Source of the DNA: Thermoplasmata archaeon
GTDB lineage: Archaea > Thermoplasmatota > Thermoplasmata > Sysuiplasmatales > Sysuiplasmataceae
DNA: 64,000 bases
Direction: 5' to 3'
NCBI GenBank assembly: GCA_021806165.1
Contig: JAJZXY010000011.1
Coordinates: 1-64,000, forward strand
Each line of letters opens with the position of its first letter. Position 1 is the first letter of the stretch. The notes below the pieces were generated by a model. That model was given only the letters and a program-made list of their open reading frames with translations, was not told the origin of the DNA and searched no databases. Of the stretch, positions 40,074-48,550 are shown piece after piece. The translations under genes were made by a program, and so were the position numbers.

Positions 40074-41909
40074 TTGCCAGGAAGAAAAACCAGGTTCATC
40101 GATTCAGACATACTCGTGATAGGAGGGGGCTTCGGCGGCTGCGGTGCCGCATACGAATCCAGGTACTGGGGACGGAACCTGAAGATTGTGGTGGTGGAGA
40201 AGGCAAACATAGAGCGCAGCGGGGCTGTCGCACACGGCCTTTCCGCCATAAACTGCTACATGGGAATGCAGTGGGGGGAGAACCAGCCCGAGGATTTCGT
40301 CCGGTACGCAAGGGGCGACCTGCTCGGCCTAGTGAGGGAAGACCTGCTGTTCGACATTGCAAGGCATGTCGACTCAACTGTCCACAAGTTCGAGGAATGG
40401 GGACTGCCCATCATGAAGGATCCCAAGACAGGTCACTACCAGAGGGAGGGGCGGTGGCAGATAATGATCCATGGCGAAAGCTACAAACCAATAGTTGCCG
40501 AGGCCGCAAGGAAGTCCGCCGACGAGGTGCTCAACAGGGTGATGGTCACACACCTGCTGATGGACAGGACAAAACCCAACAGGGTTGCAGGCGCCGTGGG
40601 CTTCGATGTCAGGGACGGGACATTCTATGTGTTCCGCTCGAAGGCCGTCATTGTAACTGCCGGCGGGGCATCACACATATTCAGGCCCAGGTCGATCGGC
40701 GAGGGTGCGGGAAGAACATGGTACTCGCCCTGGAGCACAGCCTCAGCCTACACGCTCCTCATACAGGCGGGAGCAAAGATGATACAGATGGAGAACAGGA
40801 TTGTTCTCACCAGGTTCAAGGACGGCTACGGCCCGGTGGGTGCCTGGTTCCTTCTGCTGAAGACATATGCCACCAACGCCTACGGGGAGAAGTACGAGGC
40901 GGCACGGTTTGACGAGATAAAGGGCCTTGTGGGCAAGTATGCCGAAACCAAGCCGATGCCCACCTGCCTCAGAAACCACTCCATGCTTCAGGAGATGAAG
41001 GCGGGCAAGGGCCCGATATACATGCATACTCAGGAGTCCCTGGACACGAAGGAGAAGGAGGAGATTGGCTGGGAGGATTTCCTGGACATGACAATAGACC
41101 AGGCAGTGGTCTGGGCATCCCAGAATATTGATCCGAAGGAAAAGCCATCCGAGCTGATAGCCTCGGAGCCGTATGTCATGGGCTCTCACGCCACATGCTC
41201 CGGAGCATGGGCAAGCGGCCCCGAGGATTTCGCACCATCGGATTACCAGTGGGGGTACAACAGGATGACCTCAGTTGAGGGTCTATTCGGAGCAGGCGAC
41301 ACGATAGGGGGTTCCGCGCACAAGTTCAGCTCAGGCTCATTCACCGAGGGGAGGATTGCAGGCAAGTCGGCCGTCCGCTATGTCACAGACCTTGCAGGGA
41401 ACAACCCACAGGCTGACGAGGGGCAGATTGAACAGTTCAAGGAGCTCATATTCCGCCCGCTCGAGAATTACGAGGTGGGAAGGAATGAGATTGTTGCGGG
41501 GAGCGTCGCGCCTGGATACATATACCCTATACACGGCCTGCAGAGGCTCGAGAAGATCATGGATGAGTATGCGGGAGGAGTCAGCACATTCTATGTAACC
41601 AATGAGCCGATGCTCAACCGCGGTCTGGAGCTCATAGGAATGCTCAAGGAGGATCTTGCGCACATAGGTGCAGAGGACCTTCACCAGCTGCAGCGGGCAT
41701 GGGAGCTTAACCACAGGGTGTGGACCGCGGAGGCTGTCATAAGGCACACGCTGTTCAGGCAGGAGACCAGGTGGCCCGGCTACTACTACCGCGGCGACCA
41801 CCCCAAGCTGGATGATGACAACTGGCATGTTTTTGCCTGCTCACAGTATGACCCGAAGAGCGGTGAGTGGACCATGTCCAAGATGCCCGTGCACCATATA
41901 ATCGACTGA
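40074..41909 (+). CDS. aprA: Adenylylsulfate (APS) reductase alpha subunit
   Basis: 611 aa from TTG 40074, preceded at proper spacing by GGAGGTG, a strong SD. The FAD motif ILVIGGGFGGCGAAYES opens the protein, and SGAVAHGLSAINCYMG and GSHATCSGAW with the conserved His are active-site regions of AprA. RFKDGYGPVGAWF holds the conserved Arg. The enzyme interconverts sulfite plus AMP and APS. With AprM and Sat beside it, and no QmoABC or DsrAB, the oxidative direction (sulfite to APS) is inferred. Confidence 0.95.
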   Translation: MPGRKTRFIDSDILVIGGGFGGCGAAYESRYWGRNLKIVVVEKANIERSGAVAHGLSAINCYMGMQWGENQPEDFVRYARGDLLGLVREDLLFDIARHVDSTVHKFEEWGLPIMKDPKTGHYQREGRWQIMIHGESYKPIVAEAARKSADEVLNRVMVTHLLMDRTKPNRVAGAVGFDVRDGTFYVFRSKAVIVTAGGASHIFRPRSIGEGAGRTWYSPWSTASAYTLLIQAGAKMIQMENRIVLTRFKDGYGPVGAWFLLLKTYATNAYGEKYEAARFDEIKGLVGKYAETKPMPTCLRNHSMLQEMKAGKGPIYMHTQESLDTKEKEEIGWEDFLDMTIDQAVVWASQNIDPKEKPSELIASEPYVMGSHATCSGAWASGPEDFAPSDYQWGYNRMTSVEGLFGAGDTIGGSAHKFSSGSFTEGRIAGKSAVRYVTDLAGNNPQADEGQIEQFKELIFRPLENYEVGRNEIVAGSVAPGYIYPIHGLQRLEKIMDEYAGGVSTFYVTNEPMLNRGLELIGMLKEDLAHIGAEDLHQLQRAWELNHRVWTAEAVIRHTLFRQETRWPGYYYRGDHPKLDDDNWHVFACSQYDPKSGEWTMSKMPVHHIID

Positions 41910-41918
41910 GGTCCCGCA

Positions 41919-43070
41919 ATGATTCCGGAGCCTTATGGGGGAAGACTGGTCAGCCTCCTACGTCCCGCCGGTGCAGGCGAAGACTTCTCGTCGATGCAGC
42001 GCATAGTGCTCAACGAGGAGGAGAGCTATGATGCCGAAAAGCTGGGGATAGGCGCCTACAGCCCGCTTGAAGGGTTCACATCGAGCGGCGAGTTCGAGAG
42101 TATAACGTCCAGGACCATGCTAGAAAACGGACTGCCGTGGAGCATGCCTGTCGTGCTTGCACCTTCAGGCAGTGAGAATGAATCGGCCGTCGGAAGCATC
42201 CGCGCCGGGGACGAAATACTTCTTGTGGATTTCACAGGCAAACCGCTCGCCACGATGAGCGTCTCTGAAAAGTATGCGCTCAGGAAGGATGTTTTTGCGC
42301 GCAGCGTCTATGGCACAACGGACAGCACCCACCCCAATGTTGAGGAGATAGGGCAGATGGGTCCCACGGCGCTGTCGGGCGGAATAAGACTGCTCAGGCG
42401 CCTGGAATCACCCTTCAGCCGTTACGAGCTGACGCCGGCAGAGAGCAGGGAGCAATTCAGCAGGAAGGGGTGGAAGAGCGTTGCCGCCTACCAGGCACGC
42501 AACCCTCCGCACCTCGCCCACGAGTACATACAGCGGATAACGCTTGAAAGGGATGATGTCGACGGCATCTTCATTCAGCCCGTGGTCGGCAAGCTAAAAC
42601 GTGGCGACTACAGGCCGGAAGTCATAATGGAGGCATACGACGTTTTTGTATCAAAATACTACAGGGAGGAATGCGCCCTTCTCGGCTCCCTCTCCATATC
42701 TATGCGCTACGCAGGTCCGAAGGCTGTGCTCTTCTACGCCATAGTGAGAAGGAACTATGGATGCTCTCACTACATTGTCGGGCGTGACCAGGCGGGGGTG
42801 GGGAGTTACTACGACCCATATGCGGGCCACAGGATATTCGACCAATTCGATGTGGGGGTCAGGCCAATACTCTACAAGGAGACATTCTACTGCTCCATAT
42901 GCAGGGGAATGACTTCCGTCAAGGTCTGCCCCCATCCCGAGTCTGCGAGGGTCAACACCAGCCAGACACGCATCCGCCGCATACTCTCCGAGGGGGGCGA
43001 GATTCCGCATGAAATCATCAGGCCCGAGGTTGCAGCCATCCTCTCCAGGGGAGACGTAACAATATCCTGA
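41919..43070 (+). CDS. sat: Sulfate adenylyltransferase (ATP sulfurylase)
   Basis: 383 aa. Catalytic motifs QARNPPHLAHEYIQR (nucleotide site) and GRDQAGVG are clear. The C-terminal segment has zinc-type cysteines CSICRGM...CPH. It converts APS and pyrophosphate to sulfate and ATP in the oxidative direction, conserving energy, or the reverse for assimilation. It starts 9 bp after aprA, so aprM-aprB-aprA-sat are one operon. Confidence 0.95.
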   Translation: MIPEPYGGRLVSLLRPAGAGEDFSSMQRIVLNEEESYDAEKLGIGAYSPLEGFTSSGEFESITSRTMLENGLPWSMPVVLAPSGSENESAVGSIRAGDEILLVDFTGKPLATMSVSEKYALRKDVFARSVYGTTDSTHPNVEEIGQMGPTALSGGIRLLRRLESPFSRYELTPAESREQFSRKGWKSVAAYQARNPPHLAHEYIQRITLERDDVDGIFIQPVVGKLKRGDYRPEVIMEAYDVFVSKYYREECALLGSLSISMRYAGPKAVLFYAIVRRNYGCSHYIVGRDQAGVGSYYDPYAGHRIFDQFDVGVRPILYKETFYCSICRGMTSVKVCPHPESARVNTSQTRIRRILSEGGEIPHEIIRPEVAAILSRGDVTIS

Positions 43071-43095
43071 CAGGTTCATGCAGCATTCAGCAAGA

Positions 43096-43505
43096 TCATT
43101 GAGGGGAAGGCGGCCCTGAAAGCGTCTCAAGGCTTGTCTGCCACCCGGTGCAGGTCCTCACCAGGGTTGCCCATTCTGTTATACCATCATGCCTCAGCGT
43201 CAGCCTCGTCCCACCTTCGGCGCTGTGCAGCAGGCAGGTGACAATGGAACCGCCCGGGCCAGGTCCGCTCCTCCATGTGTGTATGAGTTTGCGCAGTGCA
43301 TCCACCTCCACGAACTCCCCCTCTGGAGTATAGGGGTGGCCCCTTCCCGTCCCCGCGGCATGCCACTTCCCGCCGGGCCGAACATCCGCATTCCACTCGG
43401 TTGTGCCGAATACTCCGGGATTCACCCACCATTTCCCGACCTCCTGCCCCGTGAGCGCCTGAAGATGCGCTCTGCCTCCGCTGGAATTTCCGCAGCTACG
43501 GGCAT
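43096..43505 (-). pseudogene. AHSA1/SRPBCC-domain protein with frameshift
   Basis: The C-terminal part (VNPGVFGTTEWNADVRPGGKW onward) belongs to the AHSA1 group of SRPBCC proteins. Reading upstream, ALTGQEVGKWW continues in frame, but the expected preceding residues, AEIPAEAERIFR from ATG 43505, lie in another frame. Insertion of one base near 43458 would join them into a normal domain start. It is either a recent frameshift mutation or a sequencing error. It lies opposite the HxlR-type regulator, a common pairing for such proteins. Confidence 0.7.
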
Positions 43506-43687
43506 CCTTCCCTCTGTCAGGTCGTAAACAGCCCTGGCCCTTCTGTCCTCTATTGCATCATCCAGGCCGTTTCAGAGCAGGCAGTGCATGTATGCATCTT
43601 CCGTTATTTTACTGAGCTAAGGAATCGGATCATACCGTTCAGTCGTCGGCGCAGAGTCTTGTAAAGTGCTCCACCATCAGGCTGCAG

Positions 43688-44110
43688 ATGCTTGAAAGTG
43701 ATGAGGTGATAGGCTGTCCCGCGATGGAGTCGCTTGGTCTCTTCGGGCAGAAGTGGGCTCTCCTCATCATCAGGGATCTTGCCCTCTACCCCGGAATTAC
43801 ATTCGGGCAGCTATCCAGCCGCAGCCAGGGGATTACGCAGCGAACCCTGTTCATACGCCTCGGAGAGCTGCGCAGCGAGGGGCCGGCTCTGAGAACCGCC
43901 GGCGGGTCGGACAGCCGGGTGCTCCGCTGCGATCTCACTGAAAAGGGGAAGGATGTCATCCCCATAATGATGGCAAAGGCGTCATACTGCTTCAGGCATC
44001 TTTCAGGCAGTATGTTCCAGGACGGAGAGCCGCGCATGCTTTCTGTGCTCTTCCCCGGCAGGGCAAGGGAGGTGCTGCGCCAGCTCGCCGATTTTGCCTC
44101 GTCCGGGTAG
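43688..44110 (+). CDS. HxlR-family winged-helix transcription regulator
   Basis: 140 aa. The family start GCPAMESLGLFGQKWALLIIRDLALY with its conserved cysteine and tryptophan, followed by GITQRTLFIRLGELRSEG (recognition helix region) and the wing, identifies HxlR. These regulators often sense electrophiles or redox change through the N-terminal cysteine. The divergent frameshifted AHSA1 gene may be, or have been, a target. A role in sulfur genes is possible but unsupported beyond proximity. Confidence 0.82.
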   Translation: MLESDEVIGCPAMESLGLFGQKWALLIIRDLALYPGITFGQLSSRSQGITQRTLFIRLGELRSEGPALRTAGGSDSRVLRCDLTEKGKDVIPIMMAKASYCFRHLSGSMFQDGEPRMLSVLFPGRAREVLRQLADFASSG

Positions 44111-44148
44111 GGCCGGCGCACGGCTGCATCCATGCCCACACCCCGCTA

Positions 44149-44646
44149 TCAGAAGGTGACGTTCCTTGTCGCCCTCTTGTAGGCCCTCTTCACCATTTCA
44201 TCAAGCTCCTCCATCGTTTCGGCATATGCCTTCTCTTCCATCCCCTCCATTTTCGAAATGTCCGCGCCCATGAGTGAATATTCCGAGAGCGTGTATATCA
44301 CCGCCTCCGGCTTCCTGAAGAGGAGCATTCCCTTGATCCCCATGTTCATTGTAATTGTGAGCTGATTCTCGTCGCACATGCCGTCATAGAACTTTCTGCT
44401 CCTGAAACCCGAGGCGTCCACACCCTTCGATTCCAGGAACCTTGCCGCCCTTGCGCTTATCTCCAGCCCGTCCTCGGCCCAGATGCCTGCAGAAGTAGCT
44501 GTGACCTTGCCGCCGCCTTCAGCCCCGCTGGTGCTGTTCATCAGGACCGCAGCGGCGGCGCTGGCATCCCTGTTCTTCTCCCCGACGAAGAGGATGGAGT
44601 CGACCGGCTTGCCGAATATGAACCTGCGAAGTACATTTTCTGCCAG
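44149..44646 (-). CDS. Low-molecular-weight phosphatase-like protein without catalytic cysteine
   Basis: About 165 aa. The fold start VDSILFVGEKNRDASAAAAVL aligns with the LMW protein phosphatase/arsenate reductase P-loop (normally VLFVCxGNxxRS), but the catalytic Cys and Arg are replaced. No ATG, GTG or TTG is found at the N-terminus; the frame continues upstream only as out-of-frame reading of the previous gene. CTG 44646, 11 bases after the upstream stop, is the best start guess. Its role is unknown. Confidence 0.55.
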   Translation of the reverse strand: MAENVLRRFIFGKPVDSILFVGEKNRDASAAAAVLMNSTSGAEGGGKVTATSAGIWAEDGLEISARAARFLESKGVDASGFRSRKFYDGMCDENQLTITMNMGIKGMLLFRKPEAVIYTLSEYSLMGADISKMEGMEEKAYAETMEELDEMVKRAYKRATRNVTF

Positions 44647-44656
44647 GGAAGCACCC

Positions 44657-44938
44657 TCAGATCTCCACGTCCTTCCTCTCCAGTATATCCTCCTTCCTAA
44701 TCGGGAGTATATTCCTGTATGCGGGGAACATGTCGCGGCCGTATCTCTCCGCAACCTTGCCATTGTCTTCAATGACCGCCCTCTCACCCAGAAAGAGCGT
44801 CTCCTCATCCTCCCTGATAAGGAGTCCGGCTGCGCTGAATATCATCCTGTGGAACCTTGAATCGAGCCTCTTGCCCGGATCCTCGCTGAAGGGCATCGGG
44901 TCGGAGTACCTCACATAGACTATCTTCAGTGGTACCAC
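44657..44938 (-). CDS. Conserved hypothetical protein, 93 aa
   Basis: Reads from GTG 44938. Soluble, no cysteine, charged C-terminus (LPIRKEDILERKDVEI). Sections LKIVYVRYSDPMPFSE and REDEETLFLGERAVIEDNGKVAERYG have the codon bias of real genes. It directly precedes the phosphatase-like gene and may be coupled to it. No family is recognised. Confidence 0.6.
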   Translation of the reverse strand: MVPLKIVYVRYSDPMPFSEDPGKRLDSRFHRMIFSAAGLLIREDEETLFLGERAVIEDNGKVAERYGRDMFPAYRNILPIRKEDILERKDVEI

Positions 44939-44956
44939 GACCGACCCGGGGCCGCC

Positions 44957-45433
44957 TCAGAGGAACAGTGTCACGGCGTCAGGGTCGGTCGCCCAGTCGA
45001 GGAACGTTGCCGCCCCGCAGATCTCCAGTCCTTTGTATGCCAGATTCTCCTTCGTCGTCCCGAACAGGTTCATTGTCGGAGAGCAGGCAAAGACATGTAC
45101 GCCCGCATCGATTGCCATGTTCATCATCTGCTCTATGGAGGGCATGCCACCCTTGCTTATCAGGCCGATCATCTGCTCCTTGGTCATTCCCAGGTCATGG
45201 CTGGGTGCCACTGTCTCAGTCTGCCCCTTCGTCAGGAGTTTCATCCCTCCAAAGGTGAAGTACATGAATACCTCCATTCCCTGCGACACGGCCGTGGTGG
45301 CCATGATCAGCGCCGGATATGCTGTATCCATTGTTCCCTTGCTTACGACCATTACAAGCTTGTTCTTCTTTCTCGCTTCCTGCGTGGATGCTGTCTGCTG
45401 TATTTGTGCTCCTTCCATCTCCAGAACCCTCAT
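44957..45433 (-). CDS. DsrE2-like protein (DsrE/DsrF family)
   Basis: 158 aa from ATG 45433; ATG 45418 is an alternative. After a 20-residue polar lead, KNKLVMVVSKGTMDTAYPALIMATTAVSQGMEVFMYFTFGG matches DsrE2-type proteins. Cysteines are in VFACSPTMNLFG (active loop) and LEICGAATFLDWA. DsrE2 proteins, often membrane-associated, take part in sulfur transfer in sulfur oxidisers. Its promoter carries the TGGAAATAATAA motif seen at sHdr and aprM, linking it to the island though it lies beyond four unrelated genes. Confidence 0.82.
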   Translation of the reverse strand: MRVLEMEGAQIQQTASTQEARKKNKLVMVVSKGTMDTAYPALIMATTAVSQGMEVFMYFTFGGMKLLTKGQTETVAPSHDLGMTKEQMIGLISKGGMPSIEQMMNMAIDAGVHVFACSPTMNLFGTTKENLAYKGLEICGAATFLDWATDPDAVTLFL

Positions 45434-45435
45434 AG

Positions 45436-45447
45436 TTATTATTTCCA
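45436..45447 (-). promoter_or_regulatory. Shared sulfur-locus motif, copy C
   Basis: Minus-strand TGGAAATAATAA ends three bases before the ATG of the DsrE2-like gene. A TATA-like GTAAAATA is centred about 21 bases before the ATG, so the motif fills the gap between TATA box and a leaderless start, as at aprM. Confidence 0.5.
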
Positions 45448-45563
45448 GAGTATTTTACGATTTTGCAGAAGGCTGTATATGAGCAGGCGCCGGTCCGCGA
45501 GGCGGATAGGGTTAAAGCTTCAGCCTTGCTGATACATACACATGGGAGCTGTCTGGTGATAAA

Positions 45564-46589
45564 ATGAAGGCTGCAGTTCTGAGGGAATTCAATTCTGTCC
45601 CTGGTCTGGAGGAGCGGGCTGAACCGGTGCCGGGTGCGGGCGAGGTGGTGATAAGGCAGAAGTATACAGGCATCTGCTACAGGGACATTCTGACGCTGAA
45701 GGGGCGATTCCCCCGCACAAGGCTGCCAGTGGTTCCCGGGCATGAGGTCGCCGGGACTGTTGTGAGCATCGGGGAGGGCGTCGAATCCGTCTCCCCTGGA
45801 GACAGGGTCGCCTCGCTCATCTATGTGCCGTGCGGGGTGTGCAGATTCTGCACCGGCGGCAGGGAGAATCTGTGCAGAAGCAAGGTCACCCTCGGTGAGG
45901 GCGCTGACGGCTCATATGCACCTCTTGTCAGGACACATCAGAGGAGTCTTGTCAGGGTACCGCCTTCAGTCGACGAGGAGTCTGCAGTCATATCCGCCTG
46001 CGTGACTGGAATGATCATACAGGCGCTGAAAGGCAGGGGAAGGCTCTCGGAGGGAGAAACAGTGCTTGTGACAGGGGCGGGAGGCGGCGCAGGCTCACAC
46101 GCCGTTCAGATAGCCAAGGCACTCGGGGCTAAGGTAATTGCAGCCACAGGCAGCAGCTGGAAGGAGGAGGGGATATATGCCCTGGGGGCAGACAGCGTCG
46201 TGGCCAACCGGAGCCTGTCCGGCAAGGTGAAGGAACTCACCGGTGGCGAGGGAGCAGACGTTGCGGTCGATACTGTCGGGGGGCCGACATTCAGAGAAGC
46301 GCTGAAGTCAATGAATTTCGGAGGGAGGCTGGTTGTGATAGGGAACGTGGATTCGGCCACTGTGGACCTTCCACTGGGCTACATGATACTCAAGGGGCTT
46401 GAACTCATAGGCAGCGTCAGCTCCACAAGGAAGAACGTGGCTGAGGCGCTGGAAATGGCCGGGACCGGCAGGATCAGGGCGGTTGTCGACAGGAAAATCG
46501 GCCTGGGGAGCGTAGGGAGCGCATATGCCGACATGGAGAAGAGATCGACCTTCGGAAGAGTCCTGATAGACCTTTCCGCCGGCCAGTGA
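45564..46589 (+). CDS. Zinc-type MDR alcohol dehydrogenase / quinone oxidoreductase
   Basis: 341 aa. Catalytic zinc residues appear in YTGICYRD and GHEVAG, the structural zinc cysteines in CGVCRFCTGGRENLC, and the nucleotide motif VTGAGGGAGSHAVQIAKALGA near residue 170. The AGGGAG form and LGADSVV resemble acryloyl-CoA reductase-like MDR enzymes. The substrate is unknown. It diverges from the DsrE2-like gene. Confidence 0.86.
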   Translation: MKAAVLREFNSVPGLEERAEPVPGAGEVVIRQKYTGICYRDILTLKGRFPRTRLPVVPGHEVAGTVVSIGEGVESVSPGDRVASLIYVPCGVCRFCTGGRENLCRSKVTLGEGADGSYAPLVRTHQRSLVRVPPSVDEESAVISACVTGMIIQALKGRGRLSEGETVLVTGAGGGAGSHAVQIAKALGAKVIAATGSSWKEEGIYALGADSVVANRSLSGKVKELTGGEGADVAVDTVGGPTFREALKSMNFGGRLVVIGNVDSATVDLPLGYMILKGLELIGSVSSTRKNVAEALEMAGTGRIRAVVDRKIGLGSVGSAYADMEKRSTFGRVLIDLSAGQ

Positions 46590-46647
46590 CCCGCTTTCCG
46601 GGCAATGCTTAAATTACCATTGACTTTCATCTCGTTCCGTTAGACCG

Positions 46648-48177
46648 GTGAATCAGGGCATGACTGGCGGAAACGAAGCGCAGGCGGACGACACAGACAG
46701 GCTTGTGAGGATCAGGCTTGAGAAGCTCAATGAGCAGATCAGCAGGGGAGAGGAACCATTCGCATACTCCTACCAGAGGAACACCGATGCCTCATCCATC
46801 AAAGCCAGATATGCGGACGCAGGGCATGAACCTGGCGGTGAAACTGTCAGAATTGCGGGCAGGATCATGGTCATCAGGGACCATGGAAAATCATGTTTCA
46901 TGAATCTCAAGGACAGGAGCGGCACAATACAGCTGTATGGCCGTATGGATGTCATGGGCGAGGAGCGTTACCGCCGCTTCAGCAGCATCGACGCGGGCGA
47001 CATAGTGGGAGTCGAAGGGAATGTGTTCAAGACAAAGAAGGGGGAGATTACGGTGCAGGTCAATTCATTCACGCCCCTTGCAAAGTCACTTCGTCCCCTC
47101 CCTGAAAAGTACCACGGCCTGAAGGACATCGAGGCAAGATACAGAATGCGCTACGTCGACCTCGCAGTCAATGACAGCGTCATGGACACATTCATCGCGC
47201 GCGCCAGGTACATCTCGCTTGTAAGGCAGTGGCTGGACAGGAGAGGGTATATCGAGGTCGAGACGCCCGTTCTGACGCCAATGCCTAGCGGTGCGATGGC
47301 CAGGCCATTCAGGACGCATTACAATTACCTGGACCAGGATTTCTTCCTGCGTATTGCGACCGAACTCTACCTGAAAAGACTGATCGTCGGCGGGATGGAG
47401 AAGGTGTATGAGATCGGGAAGGACTTCAGGAATGAGGACATGGATACAACGCACAATCCCGAGTTCACCATGCTTGAGCTGTATGAGGCATATTCAGACT
47501 ACAGGGATATGATGGATCTCACCGAGTCCCTTGTCAGCGACACTGTCTTCTCGCTGCTTGGCACACATGATGTTGTCTACGGTGACAGGACAATCAGCTT
47601 CAAACCGCCGTGGCGCAGACTGACCATGACCGACGCGATAAGGGAAATCGGGGAGATAGAAATCGGGGGCCCCTCTGACAGGGAGGAACTCGAGGCAGCA
47701 GCAAGGCAGCTGAAACTTGAGGATCTGAAGGAAGGGCTTACAGCCGGTGAGCTTATTGCAGAGATATTCGACCAGAAGGTCCAGCCGCTGATCGTGCAAC
47801 CGACATTCGTCTATGACTACCCCGTGGAAATATCACCGCTGGCAAAGAGGAGGAGGGGCAACAGCATGCTCGCCGAGCGGTTCGAGGTATTTGTCAACGG
47901 GTTCGAGATTGCAAACGCATTCTCCGAGCTGAACAGCCCGATTGAGCAGCGGCAGAATTTCGAGGCACAGGCGGTCAGGAGGACAAAAGGTGACGAGGAG
48001 GCCCATCCGATGGATGAGGATTATATCAACGCACTTGAATACGGAATGCCTCCCACAGGCGGCCTCGGAGTGGGGATTGACCGCATCATCATGCTTGTCA
48101 CCAACTCCACATCAATCAAGGACGTAATGCTCTTCCCCCAGCTGAGGCCAAGGCTGGACACGGACGACCGGGAGTGA
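46648..48177 (+). CDS. lysS: Lysyl-tRNA synthetase, class II
   Basis: 509 aa from GTG 46648 (ATG 46660 also possible). The N-terminal OB fold (VRIAGRIMVIRDHGKSCFMNLKDRSGTIQLYG) binds the anticodon. Class II motifs follow: motif 2 FRNEDMDTTHNPEFTMLE and motif 3 GLGVGIDRIIMLV. Many archaea use a class I LysRS instead, so the class II form is notable but known among Thermoplasmata relatives. A box CTTAAATT lies 36 bases upstream. Confidence 0.96.
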   Translation: MNQGMTGGNEAQADDTDRLVRIRLEKLNEQISRGEEPFAYSYQRNTDASSIKARYADAGHEPGGETVRIAGRIMVIRDHGKSCFMNLKDRSGTIQLYGRMDVMGEERYRRFSSIDAGDIVGVEGNVFKTKKGEITVQVNSFTPLAKSLRPLPEKYHGLKDIEARYRMRYVDLAVNDSVMDTFIARARYISLVRQWLDRRGYIEVETPVLTPMPSGAMARPFRTHYNYLDQDFFLRIATELYLKRLIVGGMEKVYEIGKDFRNEDMDTTHNPEFTMLELYEAYSDYRDMMDLTESLVSDTVFSLLGTHDVVYGDRTISFKPPWRRLTMTDAIREIGEIEIGGPSDREELEAAARQLKLEDLKEGLTAGELIAEIFDQKVQPLIVQPTFVYDYPVEISPLAKRRRGNSMLAERFEVFVNGFEIANAFSELNSPIEQRQNFEAQAVRRTKGDEEAHPMDEDYINALEYGMPPTGGLGVGIDRIIMLVTNSTSIKDVMLFPQLRPRLDTDDRE

Positions 48178-48331
48178 AGTCGGCGCAGCCCCCGCGCGGG
48201 CCGGACATGCTGAAGGGGCTATTTGGCTGTCAGAACGTGTTCAGGTTCGGCCGCACAATCCTCTCCCCGGAGTCCGACTACAAAGGCATAAATAGTATCC
48301 TGCAGCATAATCGCACCGAAGGTAACGCTCC

Positions 48332-48499
48332 ATGGCTAAGAAGAAGGGAGATGGTTTCCAGTCTGCCGCCGGTCTCATCAGGTATTTCGACTCCGAGGAT
48401 GAGAAGGCACTGAAGCTCAGCCCGTGGCTTGTCGTCGGCCTGATTATTGCAACGGTTGTAATCATATCCTGGCTGTCCTATTCCTTCCCGGCAGGGTAA
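48332..48499 (+). CDS. secG: Preprotein translocase Sec61-beta subunit
   Basis: 55 aa. The pattern MAKKKGDGFQSAAGLIRYFDSEDEKALKLSP followed by one membrane helix (about 32-50) is that of archaeal Sec61-beta, which sits beside SecY and SecE in the membrane. CATAAATAG about 40 bases upstream is its TATA box. It is shorter than usual annotation cut-offs and easily missed. Confidence 0.9.
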   Translation: MAKKKGDGFQSAAGLIRYFDSEDEKALKLSPWLVVGLIIATVVIISWLSYSFPAG

Positions 48500-48550
48500 G
48501 GCGCGGCAGCAGTATGGGCCGGATGCAGGCGGCGGCGGGACGTGGCTGCA

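Noticed and set aside
39612-43070. Sulfate-reduction operon
   Set aside because: No QmoABC or DsrAB genes in the window and an AprM-type membrane gene is present; direction still needs phylogeny.
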